This document shows, in pieces, positions 42,249-52,441 of a stretch of DNA of 64,000 nucleotides. Made by a program: the position numbers and the translations under genes. The notes under the pieces are model-generated. The model was given only the letters and a program-made list of their open reading frames with translations, searched no databases and was not told the DNA's origin. This DNA comes from Paraburkholderia madseniana (GTDB lineage Bacteria; Pseudomonadota; Gammaproteobacteria; Burkholderiales; Burkholderiaceae), in assembly GCF_009690905.1 (NCBI RefSeq), contig NZ_VOSW01000056.1:1-64000 (forward strand). The letters are read 5' to 3'. The stretch's first letter is position 1. Each line of letters opens with the position of its first letter.

Positions 42249-43684
42249 CAAGCGCCTCCGAACACGTCGATGTTGCTAAACACGCAAGCCGGCGAGGCAT
42301 GGCCGACGCGAATGATCTGTGCCGGTTCACCCTTGCCGCACATGGATGTGCCGTACACCTCGCGCGTATCCGCATTCCCCACCGCGCTCAGGCTGCGCCA
42401 GAAATTCGCCGAAATGCCGCGATAATTCGGCTGTTTGACGACCTGGGTGAGCTTGCCGTTTTCGATCAGTTGACCGAACTCGCAACCGAACTGGAATTTG
42501 TTGCGATGGTCGTCGATCGACCAGGAGGTGTTGGTGCGCATCAGAATGCCGTGTTCGATGTTGCCGATCATTTGCGCCAGAGAACTCTCGCCGGGCTCGA
42601 TGTTCAGATTCGCCATCCGGTCGATCGGCGGGCGGTTCCAGTTCGACGCGCGCGAATTCGCCACGCCCGCCATATGCGCGCGTTGCTGCGAAAGCGCGCC
42701 GCCGAGCGGACGTTCGAGCACGCCGTCGCGGATCAGATATTGCTTTTTCGCTTCAGTGCCGTCGTCGTCGAATGCGTACGCGGCGGCTTCCTCGTGCAGT
42801 TCCGGGTCGAAGGTCACGTTCAGCAGTTCCGAACCGTAGCGATACGAGCCGAACATTTCTTGCTTGACGAAGCTCCAGCCGGCAAAGTTGCGCTCGTCGC
42901 CGAGAATGCGATCGAGTTCGAGCGGATGGCCGATCGATTCGTGAATCTGCAGCATCATCTGATCGGGCATCAGCAGCAAATCGCGCTTGCCTGACGGGCA
43001 ATTCGGCGCGGCCAGCAATTGCAGCGCTTCATTGGCGACACGCGCACCCGAGCCGTCGAAGCCGAAGCGCGCCAGCACTTCCATGCCGCCCTGCCCCAGG
43101 GTGCCGTAGTTGCCGCCGAGGGTACGCATCTGCGTATCGCCGTCCGCGTGGGCGGCCACGCTCAATTGCGGCATCACAAACTGGAACTGCTGATCGATGC
43201 GCACGCCGTCGCTGGTGATATAGAGCTGATCGGTATGCGTGATTTGTACGGCCGCGACGCGTTCGACAATACGGGCATCGAGATTTGCGCCCGCGCACTC
43301 CACGCTCAGACGGTCCAACCATTCGGCGCGACTCGGCAACGCAAGCTGCGCGTTCGGCGACACATAGTGGCCACTCACGGCAGGACGCACCACCTCGCGA
43401 TGATCGATCAACGACAAGGCCGCACTCGCTTCAGCACGGGCCGTGGCGAGATCCAGCGCTTCCTGCAAGCCGGCGGCACTCAGATTCGCGGTGGCCGCAT
43501 AGCCTGCGCCCGCGCCCACCCATGCGATCAGCATCGCGCCGCGATCGCGCACCGTGCGCATGGGTTGCGCGATGTCGTTGCGGATCTCGTGATCGTCGAT
43601 CTGTTCATCGACAATGCGCAGCGACCAGAACGCCGCGCGGCTCGTAAGCGACCCGGCGGCTTGCGCCCAACGTTCGTCAATCAT
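42248..43684 (-). CDS. tldD: TldD-family zinc peptidase
   Basis: 478 residues. The zinc-binding motif HESIGH lies in MLQIHESIGHPLELDRILGD, and the C-terminal GTSMCGKGEPAQI is conserved in the family. The ATG at 43684 overlaps the yejF stop by 8 bases. Together with pmbA it forms a TldD/TldE protease pair. Its translational coupling to a peptide importer suggests that imported peptides are its substrates. Confidence 0.9.
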   Translation of the reverse strand: MIDERWAQAAGSLTSRAAFWSLRIVDEQIDDHEIRNDIAQPMRTVRDRGAMLIAWVGAGAGYAATANLSAAGLQEALDLATARAEASAALSLIDHREVVRPAVSGHYVSPNAQLALPSRAEWLDRLSVECAGANLDARIVERVAAVQITHTDQLYITSDGVRIDQQFQFVMPQLSVAAHADGDTQMRTLGGNYGTLGQGGMEVLARFGFDGSGARVANEALQLLAAPNCPSGKRDLLLMPDQMMLQIHESIGHPLELDRILGDERNFAGWSFVKQEMFGSYRYGSELLNVTFDPELHEEAAAYAFDDDGTEAKKQYLIRDGVLERPLGGALSQQRAHMAGVANSRASNWNRPPIDRMANLNIEPGESSLAQMIGNIEHGILMRTNTSWSIDDHRNKFQFGCEFGQLIENGKLTQVVKQPNYRGISANFWRSLSAVGNADTREVYGTSMCGKGEPAQIIRVGHASPACVFSNIDVFGGA

Positions 43685-45338
43685 TAACGGTTCCCGTAGG
43701 AGTCTTTGCCGCACCCGCCGGCGACACGATCAGCGACGACGCGAGCAGCGACTGGGTATAAGGATGCGACGGCGCGTGCAACACATCGAGTGTGTCGCCG
43801 GCTTCGACGATGCGTCCTGACTTCATCACGATCACGCGATGCGCCATGGCTCGCATCACCGCCAGATCGTGCGTAATGAACAAATAGCTTAGCTTGTACT
43901 TTTTCTGCAGATTTGTCAGCAGATTCAGCACCTGTTTCTGGATGGATACATCGAGCGCACTGGTCGGTTCATCGAGCACCAGCAATTCAGGCTCGACCGC
44001 GAGCGCACGCGCAATCGCTATACGCTGGCGCTGGCCGCCGGAAAACTCGTGCGGATAGCGCAACATGGCGTCCGCGGGCATGCCCACTTCTTCAAGCAGG
44101 CTACCCACACGCGTGCGCCGCGCCTTTGCGCCCATGTCGGGCTGATGCATGGTCAGGCCTTCGCCGATGATCTGCTCCACCGTCATTCGTGGCGACAACG
44201 AGCCGAACGGATCCTGAAACACGACTTGCATGCGCGAATACAACGCCCGGCGGGAACGCGCGGTTTTCAGCGTGGCAAGCGGCAAACCGTCGATATGAAT
44301 ATGGCCGGCGGCCGGTTGCTGCAGGCCGAGCACGGTCGCCGCCAGCGTCGATTTGCCCGACCCCGATTCGCCGACGATGCCGAGCGTTTCGCCGCGCCGC
44401 ACGCTCAGGTCGACGTCGTGCACTGCGCGGAACGTGGAGCGCCCGAACATGGAGCGCCAGCCCTTCGCAGAGGTGCTGTAGTCGACGGCGAGCCCTTGCA
44501 CTTCGAGCAAACGCCGCGCATCCGGCTCAACGGGCTCCACCGCGCGTTGCGGCTCGCTGTCCAACAGGCGCTTCGTGTAGGGATGCTGTGGGTTGGAGAA
44601 CAGCGCTTCAGTCGTATTGGTTTCGACTAGCACGCCCTTTTCCATCACCGCGACGCGCTGCGCGAAACGCTTCACCAGATTCAGGTCATGCGTGATCAAC
44701 AGCACGGCCATGCCACGCTCGGCCGCTTCCTGCTCCTGCAACGCGATCAATAGATCGACGATCTGCTGACGCACGGTGACGTCGAGCGCGGTGGTCGGTT
44801 CGTCGGCAAGCAGCAGACGTGGCCGGCACGCCAGCGCCATGGCGATCATCGCGCGCTGCCGCTGGCCGCCGGACAGTTGATGCGGAAAACTGTCGATGCG
44901 CCGCTCCGGCTCGGGAATGCCGGTGCGCCTAAGCAACTCGATGCCGCGCTGGCGCGCTGCATTTGGCCGCAAACCCTCATGCAGGCGCAAACTTTCAGCG
45001 ATCTGCTTGCCGATCGTGAAGAGTGGATTGAGCGCCGTCATCGGTTCCTGAAACACCATCGCCACGTCGGCGCCGCGCAGACCACGCATCTGCTGCTCGG
45101 TTTTCTGCAGCAGATCCTCACCGTCGAGGAGCATGCGGCCGCTCAGATCAGCATGCTCGACGAGACGCAGAATCGACAGTGCGGTGACGCTCTTGCCGGA
45201 GCCCGATTCGCCGACCAGGGCGACGCGCTCACCGCGCGCGATCGAGAGGCTGAGTTCATGCACCGCGATCTTGTCGCCGAAACGAACGGAGAAGCGATCG
45301 ATTTCCAGCAACGGCCGGTTTGATTGGGCTTCGCTCAT
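43677..45338 (-). CDS. yejF: YejF, duplicated ATPase of a peptide ABC importer
   Basis: 553 residues with two ABC domains in one chain. Each has a Walker A (GESGSGKSVT, GESGSGKSTL) and a signature (LSGGQRQRAM, FSGGQRQRIA), plus Walker B LLLADEPTTALD and LLVLDEPTSALD. It drives the YejBE permease for oligopeptides (microcin C in E. coli). The ATG overlaps the yejE stop by four bases (ATGA). Confidence 0.92.
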   Translation of the reverse strand: MSEAQSNRPLLEIDRFSVRFGDKIAVHELSLSIARGERVALVGESGSGKSVTALSILRLVEHADLSGRMLLDGEDLLQKTEQQMRGLRGADVAMVFQEPMTALNPLFTIGKQIAESLRLHEGLRPNAARQRGIELLRRTGIPEPERRIDSFPHQLSGGQRQRAMIAMALACRPRLLLADEPTTALDVTVRQQIVDLLIALQEQEAAERGMAVLLITHDLNLVKRFAQRVAVMEKGVLVETNTTEALFSNPQHPYTKRLLDSEPQRAVEPVEPDARRLLEVQGLAVDYSTSAKGWRSMFGRSTFRAVHDVDLSVRRGETLGIVGESGSGKSTLAATVLGLQQPAAGHIHIDGLPLATLKTARSRRALYSRMQVVFQDPFGSLSPRMTVEQIIGEGLTMHQPDMGAKARRTRVGSLLEEVGMPADAMLRYPHEFSGGQRQRIAIARALAVEPELLVLDEPTSALDVSIQKQVLNLLTNLQKKYKLSYLFITHDLAVMRAMAHRVIVMKSGRIVEAGDTLDVLHAPSHPYTQSLLASSLIVSPAGAAKTPTGTVND

Positions 45339-46450
45339 CGCGGACCTCCACCGAAGGCCGAACCGCGTTTGCGCGTATCGAGCGCATTGCGCAGCGCGTC
45401 GCCCATGAAGGTCAACAGCAGCAGCGTAATCACCAGGGCAGCGAAAGCCGAAATCGAAATCCACCAGGCGTCGAGATTGTTCTTGCCTTCCTGAAGCAGT
45501 TCGCCGAGGCTCGGCGTGGGCGGTGGCACGCCCAGCCCCAGGAAGTCGAGACTGGTCAGCGACAGAATCGCCGCGCTCATGCGAAACGGCAGAAACGTGA
45601 TCACGGGGGTCAAGCTATTCGGCAGCACATGGCGCCACATGATCTGCCAGTTCGAGAGGCCCATGGTGCGTGCCGCCCTCACGTAGTCCAGCGAGCGGTT
45701 ACGCAGAAACTCGGCGCGCACATAGTCGGAGAGCACGAGCCAGCCGAACATCGAGAGAAGAATAAAGAGCAGCCATAGCGTGGGCTCGAAGATCGACGCG
45801 AAGATGATCAGCAGGTACAGGTCAGGCATCGAGCTCCATATCTCGATCAGACGCTGGCCGATCAGATCGGTGCGGCCGCCGTAGAAGCCCTGCACCGCGC
45901 CGGTCAATACGCCGATCAGAACGCCGGATACCGTGAGCGCGAGCGCCATCAGCACCGAGAGCCGGACACCATACAGCAGCCGTGCAAGCACGTCGCGTCC
46001 GTACTGATCCGTGCCGAGCCAGTTGCTTCGGGTGGGCGGCGCCGGGTATGGATGGGCGGCGAAGTAGTCGATCGTGTCGTAATGGAAATGATTCGGCGGA
46101 TAGATCGCGAAGTTGCCACTCGATTCGAGCCGCGAACGGATATACGGATCGAGGTAATTCGCGCGCGCCGGAAAATCGCCGCCGAAAATCTTCTCCGAAT
46201 AGTCTTTGGCGATAGGAAAGTAGTAGTGCCCGTCATAGCGGACGATCAACGGACGATCGTTGGACAGCACCTCGCCGAACAGGCTGATGACGAACAGCGA
46301 CACGAAGATCACGAGGCTCCAGTAACCGAGCCTCTGCCGCTTGAAACGCAGCCATGTGCGCCGCCAGGGCGACGGCGACGCCACGTGCGCCGCGCCGGAC
46401 TGATCAGCGGTCCAGGCGGTTGAATTGGATGCGGGGGTCGACGAGGACAT
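45335..46450 (-). CDS. yejE: YejE, inner-membrane permease of a peptide ABC importer
   Basis: 371 residues. FKRQRLGYWSLVIFVSLFVISLFGE leads into a large periplasmic loop with LIVRYDGHYYFPIAKDYSE, as in E. coli YejE. The permease motif YVRAARTMGLSNWQIMWRHVLPNS is the EAA loop. The chosen ATG at 46450 overlaps the yejB end by 47 bases; a GTG at 46384, after the yejB stop, is an alternative start. Confidence 0.9.
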   Translation of the reverse strand: MSSSTPASNSTAWTADQSGAAHVASPSPWRRTWLRFKRQRLGYWSLVIFVSLFVISLFGEVLSNDRPLIVRYDGHYYFPIAKDYSEKIFGGDFPARANYLDPYIRSRLESSGNFAIYPPNHFHYDTIDYFAAHPYPAPPTRSNWLGTDQYGRDVLARLLYGVRLSVLMALALTVSGVLIGVLTGAVQGFYGGRTDLIGQRLIEIWSSMPDLYLLIIFASIFEPTLWLLFILLSMFGWLVLSDYVRAEFLRNRSLDYVRAARTMGLSNWQIMWRHVLPNSLTPVITFLPFRMSAAILSLTSLDFLGLGVPPPTPSLGELLQEGKNNLDAWWISISAFAALVITLLLLTFMGDALRNALDTRKRGSAFGGGPR

Positions 46451-47456
46451 AGCAGACGTCAGCAATGAGTTTGGTTACGAGGGCGATCAGCGTGAACAGA
46501 AACAGCGAGCCGAGCACGACCGGATAGTCACGGCGAATCACCGAGTCATACGAAAGTTGGCCCATGCCGTCGAGCGAGAACAGGGTTTCGATCAACAGAT
46601 TGCCGTTCAGGAAGGCGCCGACGAAAGCCGCCGGCAATCCGGTCAGCAACGGAATCGCGGCATTGCGCAGCACGTGTTTCCACAGCACGTCGCGCTCCGG
46701 TGCCCCTTTGGCGCGTGCAGTCAATACGTATTGACGTCCTATCTCCTCGAGGAAGGTATTCTTGGTCAGGATCGTGACGATCGCGAAGTTGCCCACCACC
46801 GAAGCGGTGACCGGCAACACGATGTGCCACAAATAATCGAGTAGCTTGCCGAACGCACTGAGGTCGTTGAAGTTATCCGAGGTCAGGCCGCGCATCGGAA
46901 ACACCTGCCAGAAGGTGCCGCCGCCGAACAGCATCAGCAACAGCACGCCCAGCACGAAACCGGGAATCGCATAGCCGGCGAGTACCAGCACGCTGGTCAC
47001 GGTATCGAAGCGCGAGCCGTTGCGCACCGCTTTCGCAATGCCCAACGGCACCGATATCAGATAGGTGAGCATCACCGTCCATAAGCCGAGCGTGATCGAC
47101 ACCGGCAGCTTCGATTTGATGACCTCCCACACGCTGTCATGCTGATAGTAGGATTGGCCGAGATCGAAGGTCGCATAGCGCTTGAGCATCAGGACATAGC
47201 GCTCGAGCGGTGGCTTATCGAAGCCGAATTGCTTCTTGATCTGTTCGAGTTGCTGCGGATCGACACCCTGGCTGCCGTGATAGCCGCCGCCACCCGACCC
47301 CGCCTCTCCGCCACGGCCAGCGCCGTGGCGGAGTTGCGTCATCACCTGTTCGACCGGCCCACCCGGCACGAACTGCGTGACGACAAAGGTCAGCGTGACC
47401 ACGCCGAGCAGCGTCGGCACCATCAACAGCAATCGTCTGAGAATATAGGCGAGCAT
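46404..47456 (-). CDS. yejB: YejB, inner-membrane permease of a peptide ABC importer
   Basis: 350 residues starting MLAYILRRLLLMVPTLLGV, the DppB/YejB N-terminus. The EAA loop is YVLTARAKGAPERDVLWKHVLRNA. A YejB-type Gly-rich insert (GAGRGGEAGSGGGGYHG) follows the first helix. GAGGAA stands close to the ATG at 47456. It pairs with YejE to form the channel. Confidence 0.92.
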   Translation of the reverse strand: MLAYILRRLLLMVPTLLGVVTLTFVVTQFVPGGPVEQVMTQLRHGAGRGGEAGSGGGGYHGSQGVDPQQLEQIKKQFGFDKPPLERYVLMLKRYATFDLGQSYYQHDSVWEVIKSKLPVSITLGLWTVMLTYLISVPLGIAKAVRNGSRFDTVTSVLVLAGYAIPGFVLGVLLLMLFGGGTFWQVFPMRGLTSDNFNDLSAFGKLLDYLWHIVLPVTASVVGNFAIVTILTKNTFLEEIGRQYVLTARAKGAPERDVLWKHVLRNAAIPLLTGLPAAFVGAFLNGNLLIETLFSLDGMGQLSYDSVIRRDYPVVLGSLFLFTLIALVTKLIADVCYVLVDPRIQFNRLDR

Positions 47457-47464
47457 GGTGTTCC

Positions 47465-49408
47465 TCAATGGGCCGTTGCCGTGGCTGAACTCGCGGATTG
47501 CGCGGCCTGGAGTTTCTGTGTCGCTTGTGCGCCCGGCGCTTTTACGTACCAGTAGTCGATGACCCAGTCTTCGTACTGGTAGGAATTCGGCACGGTCTTC
47601 GGAAAGCCGAGGGTGGTCTTGTAGCCGATGCGCGCGCCCGGAGCGTAGTACTCCGGAACCAGGTAAAACGAATAGATCAATACGCGATCCAGCGCACGGG
47701 TCGCGGCTTCCAGATCGTCGAGATTGGTGGCGGTGAGCGCGGAGTGAATCAACGAATCGACCGCCTTCGAACGGATGCCGGGATAGTTCTCGGAGCCGAC
47801 TTCGGATGCCGCCGCACTGCCGAAGCGGCGCGTCAGTTCGGCGCCCGGAATCGTGACCGGCGGATAGATGAAGGTGGTCATGTCGTACTCGAAATTATCC
47901 AGACGCTTCTGGTACAACGCGCTGTCGATTTCGCGCATATGGGCTTGAATGCCGAGCATGCCGAGCGCCTGCATATACGGCAGGATCAGACGATCCATGC
48001 CGGGCTGGTCGTCCATGATCTCGATTGTCATCGGCGTACCTTTGGCATCGCGCAGTGCACCGTCGCGATAGTGCCAGCCAGCTTGTGCGAGCAGATCGCG
48101 CGCGACGCGCAAATTACCGCGCAGGGAATTCGGTGGAATCGTGTCGGGTTGTTTGAGCATGGGACCGAACACTTCTGGCGGCACGCTGCCACGCAGCGGT
48201 TCGAGCAGCGCCAGTTCCTTCTCACCCGGCATACCGGTTGCGCCGAACGGACTTGCCTCGAAGTAGCTACTGGTGCGCCGGTATTGACCATAGAACATCA
48301 TCCGGTTCATCCAGTCGTAGTCGAATGCCAGCGTCAGGGCATGGCGCACGCGGGGGTCCTGGAACATCGGCTTGCGTATATTCATCAGCATGCCCTGCAT
48401 CTGCGCGGGACCGTCGGCGAATTCGCCTTTCTTCAGCAGTCCGTTGTCGAAGTTCTTGCCGACATATTTGCGCGCCCACTGCGTCGCGCTGTATTCGACG
48501 ACAACGTCCGCATCGCCCGCCTTGAAGGCTTCGAGTTGCGTGTAGTGGTCGCGGTACAGGTTGAACGTGATGCGCTCGAAACGGAACATGCCGCGTCGCG
48601 ACGGCAGATTCGCGGCCCAGTAGTCAAGGTTGCGGCGATACGTGATCTGCTTGTCGTTTTTGCGTCCCTCGATCAGATAGGCACCGCTGCTGATCGGTGG
48701 CATGGAAGAGATCTGGTCGAATGGCAGACGCTTGCCGTTGGGCTGCACGCCCCACTTCGGAGAAAAGATCGGCAGGTCGCCGGCAATCAGCGGCGCATCG
48801 CGTTCGGCATGCTTGAAATCGAAACGGATCGTGCCCCTGTCGATCACCGTCGCGCTTTTGATGATCGAGAACTGCGCGTTGAAAAGCGGCGACGCCTGCG
48901 GACTTGTCAGCGTGTCGTATGAATATTTGACGTCCGCAGCGGTGATCGGGTCGCCGTTCGAAAAGCGTGCGGCAGGATTGATATGGAACGTCGCTGACGT
49001 CAGATCCGGCGCCACCTCTACGTCGTTCGCGATTAACGGATATTCGGAGGCCAGCTCGTCCCAGCTACGCTGCATCAGCGTGTCGAACATCAGGTTGAGG
49101 ATGTCGGGCGCGGGCGCGCCACGCACCAGAAACGGGTTCAGCGAATCGTAGGTCTGCAGTTCGTTATAGTTTTCGAAGCTGAGCGAGCCCGTGGCCGGCG
49201 CGTCGGGATTCGCGTAGTCGAAGTGGCTGAAATCAGCCGGGTATTTAGGCTCGTCGTATTGCGCGATCGAAGGCTTCGCCTGCACCGAAGCCGCATTCAA
49301 ACTCAGGCACAAGCTCAGCGCGGTAAGCCATGCGGCGCCGGCCGTCAGCGCCGGCTGGCGCGAAACCGACCACACGGTGCGTGGCAGGCGAAACTTCACA
49401 AGTCTCAT
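47465..49408 (-). CDS. yejA: YejA, periplasmic peptide-binding protein
   Basis: 647 residues, the typical long YejA form of the OppA/DppA family. A signal peptide (AAWLTALSLCLSLNAASVQA) is followed by KYPADFSHFDYANPDAP, RFSNGDPITAADVKYSYDTL and TAFKAGDADVV-like segments of cluster C solute-binding proteins. It delivers peptides to YejBE. It heads the operon; the upstream gap of 279 bases holds two hairpins but no clear promoter. Confidence 0.92.
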   Translation of the reverse strand: MRLVKFRLPRTVWSVSRQPALTAGAAWLTALSLCLSLNAASVQAKPSIAQYDEPKYPADFSHFDYANPDAPATGSLSFENYNELQTYDSLNPFLVRGAPAPDILNLMFDTLMQRSWDELASEYPLIANDVEVAPDLTSATFHINPAARFSNGDPITAADVKYSYDTLTSPQASPLFNAQFSIIKSATVIDRGTIRFDFKHAERDAPLIAGDLPIFSPKWGVQPNGKRLPFDQISSMPPISSGAYLIEGRKNDKQITYRRNLDYWAANLPSRRGMFRFERITFNLYRDHYTQLEAFKAGDADVVVEYSATQWARKYVGKNFDNGLLKKGEFADGPAQMQGMLMNIRKPMFQDPRVRHALTLAFDYDWMNRMMFYGQYRRTSSYFEASPFGATGMPGEKELALLEPLRGSVPPEVFGPMLKQPDTIPPNSLRGNLRVARDLLAQAGWHYRDGALRDAKGTPMTIEIMDDQPGMDRLILPYMQALGMLGIQAHMREIDSALYQKRLDNFEYDMTTFIYPPVTIPGAELTRRFGSAAASEVGSENYPGIRSKAVDSLIHSALTATNLDDLEAATRALDRVLIYSFYLVPEYYAPGARIGYKTTLGFPKTVPNSYQYEDWVIDYWYVKAPGAQATQKLQAAQSASSATATAH

Positions 49409-49468
49409 CTTCGGAATGCGTCAGAACGCGCCGGCCTCAAGCCGCGCGCGGTAAGTCGAATCGGCGCG

Positions 49469-49503
49469 GGCGGCGGCTTGACGCCGCCGCCTGCGTAGTT
49501 TTT
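49469..49503. other. GC-rich hairpin with T tract upstream of yejA
   Basis: A 9-bp stem (49469-49477 with 49483-49491) has a 5-base loop, followed on the plus strand after 7 bases by five T residues. No plus-strand gene precedes it, so its direction and role are unclear; it could act in antisense transcription. Confidence 0.45.
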
Positions 49504-49609
49504 CCCGCTAGCGCTGCGCTGCGGCTTACTGGTCGTCGTCGTTCGCCGTGATCCTAAACGAGCATTGAGCACGGGGAACTCCAATGTACATCTCTAACAA
49601 AATTGAGCC

Positions 49610-49639
49610 GCTCCGGCACCGATGACCGGACGCCGGAGC
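49610..49639 (-). terminator. Terminator of the TonB-dependent receptor gene
   Basis: An 8-bp perfect stem GCTCCGGC/GCCGGAGC with a 14-base loop sits 49 bases past the receptor stop on the minus strand and is followed by GGCTCAATTTTG. Confidence 0.6.
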
Positions 49640-49687
49640 AGCCGACCGACTAGACAGACTGCGGGTGAATCGCAAACATCAAAGGCT

Positions 49688-52441
49688 TCAGAAGCGGTAC
49701 GTTGCACCGACCTGGAAGAAGCGGCCGATGTTGGTATAAAGCGACTGGTCGTAGCCCGTGATATCCGGGGTGGCCTGCCACTCGACGTCGAACGGCGGCT
49801 TGCGATCGAAGATGTTGTTAATGCCGCCGTAGATCGTCCAGTTCTTGAAGCCGCGATACGTGGCCACCAGGTTGAACTGGCTGTACGACGCCACCGACAG
49901 CGTGCCGCCGTCGCCGAATTCCGCCGCTACCGCGTTGGTGTACGGGCCCGTGTATTGCCAGGTCAGCGTCGTGGTCAGCTTGCGGTAATCCCAGCTCAGG
50001 CTCGTGTTGCCCTTCCAGCGCGGGTTACTGGCACCGAACGGTTGCAGCAGCGCGAGGTTGTTGCCGGCGAAGTCCTGTGTCGGCGCGCCCGGGGTGTTCA
50101 GCTTGAAGTGCCACACGTAGACCCAATCGCCTGCCAGCGTGAACGTGCCGTACTTCGTACCGACCGACTTGCGGAAGTTCATGTCGAAGCCGTCGGTGTC
50201 GAGCGAACCGAGGTTGATGAACTGTTCCTTGATGTAGGCCACGGTACCGTCCGGATTGCGGATCACGGTCGACGGGTTGTTCGCATCGATCACCGCGTTC
50301 GGATCGTTCGTGCCGATCACGCCATCGATGTGAATCTTGTAGAACGCCGCACCAATATCCGTCGACGAATCCGGCGAGAGCTGGAAGCCGATGTTGTAGT
50401 TCTTCGTATGCTCAGGCTGCAGCGCCGGATTGCCGTTGACCTGTTCCGTCGTGAAGTGCTTGGTCGGCACGCCGCTCGGGTCGTTCGGGTCGACCAGGTT
50501 CTGGTGGGCCAGATACGTTGCCTGCGAGTTCTCGACCAGCGTCGGCGCACGGAAGCCGCGGCTATACGATGCGTAAGTCGTGAGAGACTGCACCGGCTGG
50601 AAGCGCAATGCGAAGCTCGGCGAGAACGCACCACCGAAGTCGCTGTAGTGGTCGTAACGGCCCGCCTGCGTGAACGTCAGGTTCCGGATGATCGGAATAT
50701 CGACCTGATAGTAGACGGCGGCCACGTTGCGTTCGCCGTCGACCGTCTGCACGTTGGCCGGAGCGGTAATCCCAAGCGCGCTATCAGTGCGCGAGTTGAT
50801 CAGGTTGCTTTCGTGACGGAATTCCGTACCGAAACCAACACCGACCGGGCCGCCCGGCAGATTGAACAGGTTGCCCGTCGAGGTCTTCGCCGTCACGCTA
50901 TCGAGCTTGGAGATCGCCTGCTCGTAGTCGTTCTGGAACACACCGTTCAAGCCGTTCGGCGTGGACGACGGGTTCGAGAAGTTGAACACGCCGTTCTGCA
51001 GAATGTTCTCGACACCTGCAACATTCAGCGCGTTGCGGTAGGTCGTGTCGACCGTGCTCTGCGAATGGCCGTAATCCGCGGACCAATCCCAGTCGCCGAA
51101 CTTGGCGGTGGTGAACGAGCCCTTCACACCGGTCATCGCGCGCCAGAAGGTCGACACCGTATCGGCCGAAACCGTGTTCGGGAAGGTGTAGTTGATCTGC
51201 GCCGGTGCGCCGAACGGGTTGTACGGGTTGGTTGCCGAGACGGTGCGGTTCAGTGGCAATGCCGAGCCGGTGGCGGGATTGAATGCGTTGGTCTGACTGC
51301 TCAACACAGCCGGACCTTCGTTCTGCACCGTTTCGTTGCGGCTCACCCACAAGTCGCCATAGGCCTGGATGTCGTCGTTGATCTTGAACGTGCCGCGCAC
51401 TTTCGCGTTCAGGCGCGTCGTCGACGGGACCAGCGAGGTCTGGCTGGCTGGATTCGACTTACACTCCGCGCCGCCGTCCGCCGACACGCTGCCCGGAGGG
51501 CATGGGCTGAGTGCCGTCTTGGTGCCGTCCGGCGCGGTCCAGTACGATTGCTGATTCGGGCCGAGCGGGCCGGCGAGGCCGCCAGGGAACTGACTGAAGT
51601 CCTGATTCGCCGTCATGGAGCGATCGGCGAGCGAGGAGCCGCTATCGCGGTAGTAGCTCGCTGCAGCGGTCACGTTGAAGCGATCGCCATTCAGATCGCC
51701 GATACCGCCGAGCACGCCGAAGTTGCCCTGCGCGTCGCCCGGATGCTGCGCCTTGCCGAGCTGGCCATCGATCTGCAAGCCCTGGAAGTCCTTCTTCGTG
51801 ATGATGTTGACAACGCCTGCAATGGCATCCGAACCATACACCGAGACCGCACCGGTCTTCACGATGTCGATGTGGTCGATCATGTTGAGCGGGATCGAAT
51901 TCACGTCGAAGAACGTGTCGGTGAAGTTCACCGCCTTGCCGTAATTCGCCACCCGTTGCCCGTCCACCAGCACTAGCGTGTACTTCTCGCTCAGACCGCG
52001 CAATGCAATGCCACCCCCGCCTTGCGCGGAGCTGTTCATGTTCGTTTGGCCCCAGCTGCTCCCTGAGTTCACGGACGTGCCGCGCAGGAAGTCGGCCACG
52101 GTCGTATAGCCGCTTTGCTCGATTTCCTTTGGCGTGATGGTCTGGACTTCCGTGTTGCCGACCTTGTCCGACGTGCGGATCAGCGAGCCGGTCACTTCAA
52201 ATTTCTTAAGTTGCTGAACCCCTTTGCCCGCAGGCGTCGCGGTGTTGCTATCCGCGGACGGTGTTGCGGCAGTGCCCGATGCCGGAGCCGCAGCCGGCGT
52301 GCTTTCCGTAGTCGTCGCGCCTGCCTCGGTTCCTGCCGTGGCCGGCTGGCTTTGTGCAAACGCCGGTACGGCGATTGCGGCCAACGCCAGTTCAGCCCAG
52401 ATTATTCTTTTGATGGCCAGCGCCAATGCCCTTTGTTTCAT
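49688..52441 (-). CDS. TonB-dependent outer-membrane receptor
   Basis: 917 residues. After a signal peptide (LALAAIAVPAFAQ) and an Ala/Thr/Pro linker comes the plug domain (FEVTGSLIRTSDK; ALRGLSEKYTLVLVDGQRVANYG; VSVYGSDAIAGVVNIITKKDF). The 22-strand barrel follows, ending in the outer-membrane anchor VGATYRF. The plug motif style is that of the large CirA/colicin-like receptors without a fixed ligand. The ligand is unknown; there is no obvious Fur box upstream. An XRE-cupin regulator gene lies upstream on the same strand, and the tonB-exbBD genes are nearby. Confidence 0.92.
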   Translation of the reverse strand: MKQRALALAIKRIIWAELALAAIAVPAFAQSQPATAGTEAGATTTESTPAAAPASGTAATPSADSNTATPAGKGVQQLKKFEVTGSLIRTSDKVGNTEVQTITPKEIEQSGYTTVADFLRGTSVNSGSSWGQTNMNSSAQGGGGIALRGLSEKYTLVLVDGQRVANYGKAVNFTDTFFDVNSIPLNMIDHIDIVKTGAVSVYGSDAIAGVVNIITKKDFQGLQIDGQLGKAQHPGDAQGNFGVLGGIGDLNGDRFNVTAAASYYRDSGSSLADRSMTANQDFSQFPGGLAGPLGPNQQSYWTAPDGTKTALSPCPPGSVSADGGAECKSNPASQTSLVPSTTRLNAKVRGTFKINDDIQAYGDLWVSRNETVQNEGPAVLSSQTNAFNPATGSALPLNRTVSATNPYNPFGAPAQINYTFPNTVSADTVSTFWRAMTGVKGSFTTAKFGDWDWSADYGHSQSTVDTTYRNALNVAGVENILQNGVFNFSNPSSTPNGLNGVFQNDYEQAISKLDSVTAKTSTGNLFNLPGGPVGVGFGTEFRHESNLINSRTDSALGITAPANVQTVDGERNVAAVYYQVDIPIIRNLTFTQAGRYDHYSDFGGAFSPSFALRFQPVQSLTTYASYSRGFRAPTLVENSQATYLAHQNLVDPNDPSGVPTKHFTTEQVNGNPALQPEHTKNYNIGFQLSPDSSTDIGAAFYKIHIDGVIGTNDPNAVIDANNPSTVIRNPDGTVAYIKEQFINLGSLDTDGFDMNFRKSVGTKYGTFTLAGDWVYVWHFKLNTPGAPTQDFAGNNLALLQPFGASNPRWKGNTSLSWDYRKLTTTLTWQYTGPYTNAVAAEFGDGGTLSVASYSQFNLVATYRGFKNWTIYGGINNIFDRKPPFDVEWQATPDITGYDQSLYTNIGRFFQVGATYRF

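Noticed and set aside
49622..51976. 784-codon plus-strand frame over the TonB-dependent receptor
   Set aside because: Arg/Val/Glu-rich, no recognisable domain; the minus strand has complete plug and barrel features.
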